A stretch of 6,198 bases of DNA from the NCBI GenBank assembly GCA_945643825.1, contig CALZEZ010000091.1, positions 1 through 6,198 on the forward strand, written 5' to 3'. The notes under the pieces are model-generated. The model searched no databases, was not told where the DNA came from, and was given only the letters and a program-made list of their open reading frames with translations. This stretch comes from an uncultured Lachnospiraceae bacterium (GTDB lineage Bacteria; Bacillota; Clostridia; Lachnospirales; Lachnospiraceae). This document shows, one piece after another, positions 1-5,693 of the stretch (its first letter is position 1; each line of letters starts with the position of its first letter). A program made the position numbers and the translations under genes.

Positions 1-452
1 ATTATGGTCCGCATGTGGACACGGCTCAGGTTTTAGTTGAACAGCTCAAAAGAATCGGTGTTACTGCCAAGATAAACCTGGTTGAGTGGGATACCTGGTT
101 ATCGGATGTCTATGCCGGGCGTCAATATGAAGCGACAGTAATCGGTGTGGATGCATCAAACCTGACGGCACCCTCCCTGCTCGGACGATATGTTTCTTCA
201 GCAGGAAATAATTTTGTAAATTTTTCAAGTGATGCCTATGATGCTGCTTATGCAAAAGCTTTGGCAGCGACTGAGGATGCAGAAAAAACAAAATATTATA
301 AGGAATGTGAGACAATCCTTTCACAGGAATGTGCTAGTGTGTACATTCAGGATCTGGCAGAGTTTGTTGCTGTTCGCAAGAATTTTTCAGGCTATGAATT
401 CTATCCATTATATGTACAGGATTTCTCAAAATTAAAAAGAGTAAAAGAATAA
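1..452 (+). CDS. ABC transporter solute-binding protein, family 5 (peptide/nickel class), C-terminal part only
   Basis: This is the 3' end of a gene that begins before the window; the first whole codon in frame is at 3-5 and the reading frame is open to the left edge, so the GTG at 15 is an internal valine, not a start. About 150 residues are visible. They include the family-typical segment YGPHVDTAQVLVEQLKRIGV, followed by an NLVEWDTWLSDVYAGRQYEA stretch, which matches the C-terminal lobe of SBP_bac_5 proteins (the 'all-or-part of the complex moved to a new linear order, then E-W-x-x-W/Y' region seen in OppA, DppA and NikA relatives). Such proteins are lipoproteins in Gram-positives and deliver substrate to the permeases. 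The signal peptide and most ligand-contact residues lie outside the window. The two permease and two ATPase genes directly downstream support the call. Substrate cannot be read from this fragment. Confidence 0.88.
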   Translation, partial: YGPHVDTAQVLVEQLKRIGVTAKINLVEWDTWLSDVYAGRQYEATVIGVDASNLTAPSLLGRYVSSAGNNFVNFSSDAYDAAYAKALAATEDAEKTKYYKECETILSQECASVYIQDLAEFVAVRKNFSGYEFYPLYVQDFSKLKRVKE

Positions 453-484
453 ACCTGTTTTTCTAAAGAAGGGAAGACGAGAAT

Positions 485-1426
485 ATGAAGATGATCGGTA
501 AGAAGCTTGTATCTATGATTATAACGTTGCTGGTTATCTCATTTCTCGTCTTCCTTGCGTTTGCTGTTATACCGGGAGATCCGGCACTTCATAAGCTGGG
601 AACAGAGGCAACCCCTGAGAAGCTTCAAGTGCTACGGGAACAGATGGGACTTAACAAATCGCTTCTGATTCGTTATTTCAATTTCCTCGCAGGAGCCATA
701 AAGGGAGATTTTGGAACCTCGTACAGCTACAATATGCCGGTTCGCAGTATGATTGGAGAAAAGCTTCCGGTAACACTTACACTGAGTGTAATGTCACTTA
801 TTATCATGGTGGCAGTCAGTGTCCTATTAGGAATATATACCTCCAGACATCAGGGAAATTGGGTAGATCGATTCATCTATATTGTCAATCAGGTGATCAT
901 GTCGATACCGCCTTTCTTTGGCGGAATTCTGCTTACCCTCCTGTTTGGATTCCTTCTTCATTGGTTTACACCGGGAGGTTATGTCTCGTATAAGATTAGT
1001 GTCCCACGATTTCTTGGTTATTTGATTTTTCCGTCCATAGCAGTTGCACTTCCCAAGACGGCAATGGCTGTGAAGCTGCTTCGCAGCTCACTCATGGAGG
1101 AGATGAAAAAGGATTATGTTCGAACCGCTTATAGCAGGGGGAATCGGACAAAAGGGGTATATTATCATCATGTGTTAAAAAATGCATTGATTCCGGTTAT
1201 CACATTTTGGGGAATGGCTTTTACAGACATGATGGTAGGTAGTATTATCGTTGAGCAGGTATTTGGCATACCCGGACTGGGAAGAATTCTATTAAGCTCG
1301 ATTTCCAATCGTGATTATCCGGTTGTAGTGGCAGTAATTCTGTATCTGACATTGTTTATCGTTGTAACGAATTTTATTGTAGATGTGATTTATCGTATAG
1401 TAGATCCTCGTATTTCCGGACAGTAG
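485..1426 (+). CDS. ABC transporter permease, DppB/OppB/NikB type
   Basis: A 313-residue integral membrane protein, the usual length for DppB/OppB/NikB permeases (about 305-340). It opens with a hydrophobic helix (about residues 8-29) followed by IPGDPA (29-34) and GDFGTS (74-79), both hallmarks of the B-type subunit. Further hydrophobic segments lie at about 98-117, 133-160, 177-195, 234-255 and 280-302. The cytoplasmic EAA-like coupling loop is at about 203-237, with DYVRTAYSRG at 210-219 and KNALIPVI at 232-239; it should dock on one of the ATPases. The ATG at 485 follows a purine-rich site (GAAGGGAAG, 468-476) and lies 32 nt after the solute-binding protein stop, with no terminator between. 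It would pair with the following permease to form the channel in the cytoplasmic membrane. Peptide versus nickel or another substrate remains open. Confidence 0.92.
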   Translation: MKMIGKKLVSMIITLLVISFLVFLAFAVIPGDPALHKLGTEATPEKLQVLREQMGLNKSLLIRYFNFLAGAIKGDFGTSYSYNMPVRSMIGEKLPVTLTLSVMSLIIMVAVSVLLGIYTSRHQGNWVDRFIYIVNQVIMSIPPFFGGILLTLLFGFLLHWFTPGGYVSYKISVPRFLGYLIFPSIAVALPKTAMAVKLLRSSLMEEMKKDYVRTAYSRGNRTKGVYYHHVLKNALIPVITFWGMAFTDMMVGSIIVEQVFGIPGLGRILLSSISNRDYPVVVAVILYLTLFIVVTNFIVDVIYRIVDPRISGQ

Positions 1427-1438
1427 GAGAAAGGAAGC

Positions 1439-2224
1439 ATGAAGAAGAAATATAATCTAATTGCCGGTGGAATTCTGACTGGCTTTATGTTGTTTTTAGT
1501 CATTCTTGGCTGCTTCTGGACCCCTTATGATCCGGAACAGATGGATGCTGGTGCCAAGCTTGCTGGAGTTTCACTCAGACATCTGTGTGGAGGAGATCAG
1601 TTTGGCAGGGATGTGTTTAGCAGAATTTTAGTAGGGAGCAGAACAACGCTTCTTGTGGCATGTCTTACGGTGGCAATTGGTGCAACAGGAGGTCTGGTAC
1701 TGGGAGCCTTTACCGGCTATTTCGGAGGATGGATTGATGAACTGCTAATGAGAATAAATGATGTGCTCTTTGCATTTCCGAGTATTCTTCTGGCGCTTGT
1801 TGTGATTTCGCTGCTTGGCGGAGGCAAATATCAGGTTGTTCTTGCCCTCGGTATAGCATTTATACCAAGCTTTGCCAGAATTGTCCGGGGGGAATTTATT
1901 CGGTGTCGCTCCTACGATTATGTTCAGAGTGCGAGATTGATGCATGCGGGCAGTCTGCGGATTATGTTTGTACATATTTTGCCCAACATTTATCCGGTTC
2001 TGTTGTCATCCATTATGATTGGGTTTAACAATGCGGTATTGGCTGAGGCCGGTATGAGCTTTCTGGGAATTGGGGTTCAGCCACCCGATTCGAGTCTTGG
2101 ACGTATGCTTTCAGAGGCACAGGCTTATATTTTCTCTGCGCCGGCATATGCCTTGTTCCCGGGAGTGGCAATAATTCTGCTGGTACTTGGCTTTTCCTTG
2201 CTTGCAGATGGATTGAAAAGGTAG
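1439..2224 (+). CDS. ABC transporter permease, DppC/OppC/NikC type
   Basis: A 261-residue membrane protein, the second channel subunit. An N-terminal helix (about 7-26) leads into TPYDP (28-32), then GGDQFGRDVFSR (51-62), which corresponds to the C-subunit signature G-T-D-x-x-G-R-D-x-x-S-R with T replaced by G. INDVLFAFPSILLAL (106-120) and SFLGIGVQPP (206-215) are also typical. The EAA coupling loop spans about 152-186, with YDYVQSARLMHAG at 159-171 and LPN at 181-183. AGGAGAAAGGA (1425-1435) precedes the ATG, only 12 nt after the upstream permease stop. The protein ends at LLADGLKR, slightly before the D-P-[KR]-x-R tail common in this family, so it is at the short end of the range (NikC 277, OppC about 300); I see no frameshift restoring a tail. 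Best read as intact. Confidence 0.92.
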   Translation: MKKKYNLIAGGILTGFMLFLVILGCFWTPYDPEQMDAGAKLAGVSLRHLCGGDQFGRDVFSRILVGSRTTLLVACLTVAIGATGGLVLGAFTGYFGGWIDELLMRINDVLFAFPSILLALVVISLLGGGKYQVVLALGIAFIPSFARIVRGEFIRCRSYDYVQSARLMHAGSLRIMFVHILPNIYPVLLSSIMIGFNNAVLAEAGMSFLGIGVQPPDSSLGRMLSEAQAYIFSAPAYALFPGVAIILLVLGFSLLADGLKR

Positions 2225-2237
2225 GAGTGAAGACGAC

Positions 2238-3029
2238 ATGCTGCTAGATGTGAGTCACTTAACGATAGAATTTCATGACCAGTCACAATCTGTTATGGCA
2301 GTACGTGATGTGAATTTCCAGATGGAACAGGGAGAAATCCTTGGAATTGTTGGAGAGTCAGGTTCCGGAAAATCCCAGACAGCGCTTGCAATTGCTGGTT
2401 TATTGTCCAGACATGATATTGAGAAAAGCGGACAGATCCTTTTTCAGGGATACAATCTCCTGGATTGTCCAAGACATGTTCTGCGTGCAATGCAGGGGGA
2501 CGATATCGGTATTGTATTTCAGGAGCCAATGACAGCACTGAATCCTGTTAAGAAAATCGGGTGGCAGGTTGAGGAAAGTCTCAGAATTCACAGGGATTAT
2601 TCAAAAGAAGAACGTAAAGCACTTGCACTTTCGATGCTGGAGCAGGTTGAGTTGTCTGATCCGGAAAAGGTTTATGGACAATACCCACATGAATTGTCTG
2701 GAGGCATGAGGCAAAGAGTGTGCATTGCTGCCGCGATGATCTGTGATCCGAAGCTACTCATAGCGGATGAGCCTACCACTGCTCTTGATGTTACCATACA
2801 GGCTCAGATTGTAAAATTGTTGAAGAGACTAAATAAGGAGAAAGAAATATCTATTTTGTTTATCTCACATGATTTAAGTCTTGTGCGGCAATTATGTGGA
2901 CGAGTTCTTGTGATGCAAGGTGGAAAGCTGGTTGAGCAGGGCGAGACGGAGCAAATTTTCTGCAGCCCGTCTATGCCTTACACAAAGCGATTAATTGCGG
3001 CGATTCCTACATTTGAGAAGAGGAGCTAA
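2238..3029 (+). CDS. ABC transporter ATP-binding protein, DppD/OppD/NikD type
   Basis: A 263-residue ATPase subunit that binds and hydrolyses ATP at the inner membrane face. All nucleotide-binding motifs are intact: Walker A GESGSGKS (39-46), Q-loop VFQEPMTALNP with Q95, signature LSGGM (153-157), Walker B LLIADEP with catalytic E178, D-loop ALD (182-184) and switch H211. The Q-E-P-M-T-A-L-N-P loop and T-T-A-L-D-V-T-I-Q segment are typical of the peptide/nickel importer class, D subunit. It ends just after a degenerate HPY-like motif (SPSMPYTKRLIAAIP, 243-257), so it lacks the roughly 60-residue C-terminal extension of DppD/OppD (about 325-335 residues) and is close in length to NikD. AGGAG at 2223-2227 gives a spacing of 10 nt to the ATG. 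Its stop overlaps the start of the next ATPase (TAATG), favouring coupled synthesis of the two partners. Confidence 0.93.
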   Translation: MLLDVSHLTIEFHDQSQSVMAVRDVNFQMEQGEILGIVGESGSGKSQTALAIAGLLSRHDIEKSGQILFQGYNLLDCPRHVLRAMQGDDIGIVFQEPMTALNPVKKIGWQVEESLRIHRDYSKEERKALALSMLEQVELSDPEKVYGQYPHELSGGMRQRVCIAAAMICDPKLLIADEPTTALDVTIQAQIVKLLKRLNKEKEISILFISHDLSLVRQLCGRVLVMQGGKLVEQGETEQIFCSPSMPYTKRLIAAIPTFEKRS

Positions 3030-3037
3030 TGTCTGTG
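3021..3037 (+). promoter_or_regulatory. Ribosome binding site with two possible starts at the ATPase–ATPase junction
   Basis: AGGAG at 3021-3025 lies inside the last codons of the upstream ATPase gene. The overlapping ATG (3029) is only 3 nt away, which is short for initiation by free ribosomes but workable for re-initiation after the TAA at 3027-3029. An in-frame GTG at 3035 has a more usual 9-nt spacing. The difference in product is two residues and does not affect any motif. Confidence 0.5.
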
Positions 3038-3775
3038 AGTAAGATATTATCCATAGAGCATCTAAATGCATATTATAATCATAATAATAAAGGATTCTTG
3101 GGAAAGAGAGTCAGAGAACAGATTCTCCATGATGTATCATTTGAACTGGAAAGAGGAGAGATACTTGGAATCGTTGGAGAAAGCGGATGCGGAAAAACAA
3201 CACTCGCTAAGGCAATTTTGGGGATGAACCCGGATATCACTGGGAGGGTATCCCTGGCGGATGGATGTAATCCGCAGATGATTTTTCAGGATCCTTACAG
3301 TTCCTTAAATCCGGCAAAAACCGTTGGTTGGATCATGGAGGAGCCATTGCGCCTGAATACAGGACTTGATAAAAATGAGAGAAAAGCGAGAGTTCTTGCT
3401 ATGCTGGAGCGTGTGGGCTTGGCAGAAGAAATTGTGAATCGATACCCAAGTCAGCTTTCAGGAGGGCAGAGACAACGTGTCTGTATAGGAGTAGCCCTTA
3501 TGCTGAATCCTCAATTGCTGATAGCGGATGAGCCGGTGTCCGCGTTGGATGTGACAATTTCTGCACAGATTGTGGAATTATTACGCAAGCTTCAAGAGGA
3601 AATGGGACTTTCGGTTGTTTTTATTTCGCATGATCTAAGGGTTGTATATCAGATTTGCAAAAAAGTGGTGATTTTACGTCAAGGAAAGGTAATGGAAAAG
3701 GGAGATGTAGACGAAATATATAATAACCCGAAGGATAGCTATACAAAGGAATTATTAGAAGCAGCAGGAAAATAA
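3029..3775 (+). CDS. ABC transporter ATP-binding protein, DppF/OppF/NikE type
   Basis: A 248-residue ATPase, the expected partner of the preceding one. Motifs are complete: Walker A GESGCGKT (50-57), Q-loop IFQDPYSSLNP with Q87, signature LSGGQ (143-147), Walker B LLIADEP with E168, D-loop ALD (172-174) and H201. The Q-D-P-Y-S-S-L-N-P loop identifies the F/E-type subunit and distinguishes it from the D-type upstream. An insertion (about 17-31, NHNNKGFLGKRVREQ) before the first catalytic strand is common in F subunits. The C-terminal family motif is degenerate (NPKDSYTKELLEAAGK). It is shorter than OppF/DppF (about 310-335) and nearer NikE (268). The ATG at 3029 shares its A with the upstream stop, but it lies only 3 nt from AGGAG (3021-3025); the GTG at 3035, codon 3, has a 9-nt spacing and is an alternative start. 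Confidence 0.92.
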   Translation: MSVSKILSIEHLNAYYNHNNKGFLGKRVREQILHDVSFELERGEILGIVGESGCGKTTLAKAILGMNPDITGRVSLADGCNPQMIFQDPYSSLNPAKTVGWIMEEPLRLNTGLDKNERKARVLAMLERVGLAEEIVNRYPSQLSGGQRQRVCIGVALMLNPQLLIADEPVSALDVTISAQIVELLRKLQEEMGLSVVFISHDLRVVYQICKKVVILRQGKVMEKGDVDEIYNNPKDSYTKELLEAAGK

Positions 3776-3776
3776 C

Positions 3777-3805
3777 TTGATTATTTTGATATTATATCAT
3801 ATGAT
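3777..3805 (+). promoter_or_regulatory. Candidate sigma-A promoter for the 132-residue protein gene
   Basis: TTGATT (3777-3782, four of six matches to TTGACA) and TATGAT (3800-3805, five of six matches to TATAAT) are separated by exactly 17 nt. Transcription would start near 3812, giving a 5' leader of about 26 nt that carries the ribosome binding site. The region is strongly AT-rich, as promoters of low-GC Gram-positives usually are, although this also raises the rate of chance matches. It begins 2 nt after the ABC operon stop. There is no extended -10 (TGn) element. Prediction by eye only. Confidence 0.5.
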
Positions 3806-3807
3806 AT
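3794..3807 (+). promoter_or_regulatory. Perfect 14-bp palindrome overlapping the -10 box, possible operator
   Basis: The sequence ATATCAT/ATGATAT is its own reverse complement with no spacer, and it covers the -10 box at 3800-3805. A dimeric regulator bound here would block RNA polymerase. The unit TGATATTA also occurs as a direct repeat at 3787-3794 and 3802-3809, a 15-bp period. It is too AT-rich, and lacks a following T-run, to act as a terminator. Which regulator, if any, binds is unknown; AT-rich palindromes occur by chance. Confidence 0.35.
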
Positions 3808-3820
3808 TAAATTATCAGGA

Positions 3821-3832
3821 AGAAAGGTGGTG
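3821..3832 (+). promoter_or_regulatory. Strong ribosome binding site fixing the start at 3838
   Basis: AGAAAGGTGGTG differs by one base from the AGAAAGGAGGTG complement of a typical Firmicutes 16S rRNA 3' end. It is 5 nt before the ATG at 3838. This strong site supports the ATG at 3838 over the internal ATG at codon 12 (3871), and it suggests that this unrecognised gene is really translated. Confidence 0.7.
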
Positions 3833-3837
3833 CGGAT

Positions 3838-4236
3838 ATGGCAATCGGTTTATGGTCTGGCGGATATGGAATGTCTTATCCGGCCTATACAAAATTTTCC
3901 AATATGCAGACGGCGAAGGAAACATCGCCGCAGAATCAGATTTCTGACACACAACAGGATATCGAAGCGCTGAACCTCTCACCGATAAAAGTGGATACCA
4001 GAGTCCGATTGGATCCTCTAATGAAGATGCAATCGTTGGAGACCCTGGATATGCAAAAGGCAATTGCAGATATGCAGGAGGATTCTGTTCTGGCGCAGTA
4101 TCAGAAATTTATCGGAGAAGATTCTTCGGATGAGTTTCGTCTGGATGTTACTCCTGTTGAGCTACAAAAATCGCAGCCTTCTGTAGCGGGTATGATTTCG
4201 CAGGGCGAGGACGGAATTGTTATTTTGAAAAAGTAG
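3838..4236 (+). CDS. Uncharacterised 132-residue protein
   Basis: I do not recognise this protein. It has no cysteine or histidine, no signal peptide and no membrane segment, so it is probably cytoplasmic. The N-terminus (1-17) is rich in glycine and aromatics (W6, GGYG at 8-11, Y14, Y17). Residues 22-41 are polar, rich in Q, T and S, and probably disordered. Residues 60-92 look like a helix with repeated Met and Gln (M62, M64, M72, M79; Q65, Q73, Q80, Q87, Q89). The tail ends in GIVILKK. The body is acidic overall. The gene appears real: near-ideal ribosome binding site, its own candidate promoter, an intrinsic terminator 14 nt after the stop, and codon use like its neighbours. It sits between the transporter operon and the yqeG–aro cluster, and neither side reveals a role. 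Readthrough from the ABC operon is also possible because no terminator separates them. Confidence 0.75.
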   Translation: MAIGLWSGGYGMSYPAYTKFSNMQTAKETSPQNQISDTQQDIEALNLSPIKVDTRVRLDPLMKMQSLETLDMQKAIADMQEDSVLAQYQKFIGEDSSDEFRLDVTPVELQKSQPSVAGMISQGEDGIVILKK

Positions 4237-4265
4237 TTGGAAAAATAGAGAGCACGCAGTACAAT
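4237..4265 (+). promoter_or_regulatory. Candidate promoter for yqeG–aroE–aroK, overlapping the terminator
   Basis: TTGGAA (4237-4242, four of six matches to TTGACA) and TACAAT (4260-4265, five of six to TATAAT) are 17 nt apart. The -10 box spans the last bases of the left arm and the first loop bases of the terminator hairpin. Transcription would start near A4272, within the right arm, so the RNA could not form the hairpin and would have a leader of about 34 nt containing the yqeG ribosome binding site. Only 19 nt separate the T-run from yqeG, too few for a full separate promoter there. The alternative is that the cluster is transcribed by terminator readthrough. Confidence 0.42.
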
Positions 4266-4286
4266 ATTAGTATTGCGTGCTTTTTT
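4251..4286 (+). terminator. Intrinsic (rho-independent) terminator
   Basis: A 12-bp stem pairs 4251-4262 (AGCACGCAGTAC) with 4270-4281 (GTATTGCGTGCT), with one G-U pair, a 7-nt loop (AATATTA) and a T-run at 4281-4286. The base of the stem is GC-rich. It lies 14 nt after the stop of the 132-residue protein gene and 19 nt before the yqeG start. It should end transcripts from that gene's promoter and from the ABC operon upstream, for which I see no earlier terminator. Confidence 0.9.
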
Positions 4287-4293
4287 ATGAGAT

Positions 4294-4301
4294 AAGGAGG
4301 A
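4294..4301 (+). promoter_or_regulatory. Ribosome binding site of yqeG
   Basis: AAGGAGGA is an exact complement of the 16S rRNA anti-Shine-Dalgarno core, with the ATG of yqeG starting at 4306. It fixes the start and indicates efficient initiation at the first gene of this cluster. Confidence 0.8.
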
Positions 4302-4305
4302 TATC

Positions 4306-4821
4306 ATGCAGATATTTTATCCGGATGACTGGTTAGATTCCGCATATGAGATTGATTATGCCTGGTATTATGAGAAGGGCTACCGGGGTATTATTTTTGA
4401 CATTGACAATACACTGGTACCTCATGGAGCACCTGCGGATGAGAGAAGCATTGAGTTGTTTCGCGGACTTCATGAATTAGGTTATCAGACCTGTTTGTTA
4501 TCAAATAATAAGGAAGAGCGAGTCAAACCATTCGCAGATCAGGTGGAATCGAAGTATATCTATAAGGCCGGAAAGCCTTCTGTTCGTAATTACAAAAGAG
4601 CAATACAGTTAATGGATACAACGTTAGAATCGACTATGTTTGTCGGCGATCAGCTATTTACGGATGTATGGGGAGCCAATCGTACAGGGATCTATACCTG
4701 CCTTGTAAAGCCGATACATCCAAAAGAGGAAATTCAGATTGTTTTAAAGCGTTTGCTTGAAAAGCCATTTCTGTATTGCTATGACAGAAAACGAAAGAAA
4801 CAAAGGAAAATGAGTAAATGA
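4306..4821 (+). CDS. yqeG: YqeG-family HAD phosphatase (subfamily IIIA)
   Basis: A 171-residue cytoplasmic HAD hydrolase, the usual length for YqeG (about 165-180). The catalytic set is complete: motif I FDIDNTL with nucleophile D32 and acid/base D34, motif II S66 in LLSNN, motif III K90 in YKAGKP, and motif IV VGDQLFTD with D115 and D120 for Mg2+. No cap domain is inserted between motifs I and II, as in subfamily III. The N-terminal PDDWLDSAYEIDYAWYYEKG is family-typical. The C-terminus is strongly basic (RKRKKQRKMSK, 161-171). The physiological substrate in bacteria is not firmly assigned; distant eukaryotic relatives (yeast Gep4 type) are phosphatidylglycerophosphate phosphatases, making a phospholipid role plausible but inferred. 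In Bacillus subtilis yqeG is followed by the GTPase gene yqeH and then the shikimate dehydrogenase gene; here yqeH is absent. Its TGA overlaps the aroE start by 4 nt. Confidence 0.9.
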   Translation: MQIFYPDDWLDSAYEIDYAWYYEKGYRGIIFDIDNTLVPHGAPADERSIELFRGLHELGYQTCLLSNNKEERVKPFADQVESKYIYKAGKPSVRNYKRAIQLMDTTLESTMFVGDQLFTDVWGANRTGIYTCLVKPIHPKEEIQIVLKRLLEKPFLYCYDRKRKKQRKMSK

Positions 4822-5693
4822 GAAATATTGATGGAAATACCAGATTATGTGGTTTGATTGGGAACCCGGTTGCGCACTCGGTGTCTCCTGCCATTCATAA
4901 CACATTGGCAGAGCTTCTGAATGACAATATTGTCTATAGTACATTCTGCGTGGAACCAAATCGGGTTGATCAGGCTGTAAAAGGTGCATATGCGCTTGGA
5001 GTACTTGGGCTTAACGTTACGGTGCCATATAAGAGCGATGTGATCCCGTACCTGGTCGAGATGGATCCTTTGGCAAAACGGATTGGCGCGAGTAATACAC
5101 TTGTCAGAGTCGATGGAGGATTTAAAGGCTATAACACTGATATGCAGGGACTGTATCGGGCGATGCGGGAGGATGGTGTTGATATTGCCGATGAACATAT
5201 TCTCATTATCGGAGCAGGTGGGGTTGCAAGAGCAGTAGCAATGATGTCAGCAACATATTGTGCCGCCTCTATTACGATACTTAATCGCACGTTAGATAAA
5301 GCGCAGAAAATAAAGGAGGAGTTGGAAACACTCTTTCCAAACGTCAAGATTTCTGTATTTACATTGCAGGACTTCAACCGGCTTCCGGAGAACGATTATG
5401 TTGCTATACAGGCTACAAATGTTGGTATGCATCCCAATACAGATGAGGTCGTAATCGACAATGTAGAATTCTATGACAAGATAAAAACCGCATATGATCT
5501 GATCTTTAATCCATTGACTACAAAGTTTATGAGGCTTGCAGAGAGTGCCGGTATCAGATCGTACAATGGACTGAAGATGCTACTGTATCAAGGAATTATT
5601 GCCTATGAATTATGGAATGAATGCAAGGTGCCGGATGATGCGATACAGAAAGCATATCAGAAGATGAAGGAAGCGATGGGAATAAATGAATAA
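4818..5693 (+). CDS. aroE: Shikimate dehydrogenase (NADP+)
   Basis: AroE reduces 3-dehydroshikimate to shikimate with NADPH, the fourth step of the chorismate pathway, in the cytoplasm. At 291 residues it has normal length. Shikimate-binding residues are present: SVSPAIHN (21-28, S21 and S23), catalytic K72 in NVTVPYK, N93 in ASNTL and catalytic D108 in GYNTDMQG. The nucleotide-binding fold shows GAGGVARA (132-139) and NRT (156-158), whose R157 favours NADP over NAD. ATNVGMHP (199-206) and NGLKMLLYQG (250-259) complete the signature; the K253-bearing final motif resembles the usual G-x-M-L-x-x-Q-G. The ATG at 4818 overlaps the yqeG stop (ATGA), with AAAGGA at 4802-4807 as ribosome binding site. 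The presence of K72, D108, NRT and the aroK neighbour argues for true AroE rather than a quinate dehydrogenase (YdiB-like) paralogue. Confidence 0.95.
   Translation: MRNIDGNTRLCGLIGNPVAHSVSPAIHNTLAELLNDNIVYSTFCVEPNRVDQAVKGAYALGVLGLNVTVPYKSDVIPYLVEMDPLAKRIGASNTLVRVDGGFKGYNTDMQGLYRAMREDGVDIADEHILIIGAGGVARAVAMMSATYCAASITILNRTLDKAQKIKEELETLFPNVKISVFTLQDFNRLPENDYVAIQATNVGMHPNTDEVVIDNVEFYDKIKTAYDLIFNPLTTKFMRLAESAGIRSYNGLKMLLYQGIIAYELWNECKVPDDAIQKAYQKMKEAMGINE

Noticed and set aside
15..452. A complete 145-residue protein starting at the GTG at position 15
   Set aside because: The frame is open to the left edge and the upstream codons (Tyr-Gly-Pro-His) continue the family motif, so this is an internal codon of a truncated solute-binding protein gene.
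453..484. A terminator or promoter between the solute-binding protein and permease genes
   Set aside because: The 32-nt gap holds only a short T-run and a purine-rich ribosome binding site, with no stable stem and no -35/-10 pair.
2200..2240. A frameshift truncating the DppC-type permease
   Set aside because: The C-terminus is a little short of the family consensus, but no other frame across the stop continues with the expected D-P-R tail, and the stop is followed at once by a ribosome binding site and the next gene.
3794..3807. The AT-rich palindrome as terminator of the ABC operon
   Set aside because: The stem would be only A/T with one C-G pair and no loop, and no T-run follows, so it would be too weak.
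3796..3824. A divergent minus-strand promoter using the same palindrome
   Set aside because: The palindrome gives a TATGAT on the minus strand too, but the matching -35 position reads TTCTTC, a poor match, and there is no minus-strand gene to serve upstream.
4845..5198. A 117-residue open frame on the minus strand inside aroE
   Set aside because: It lies wholly opposite a well-supported gene, has no recognisable motif and no good ribosome binding site; it is a shadow frame.
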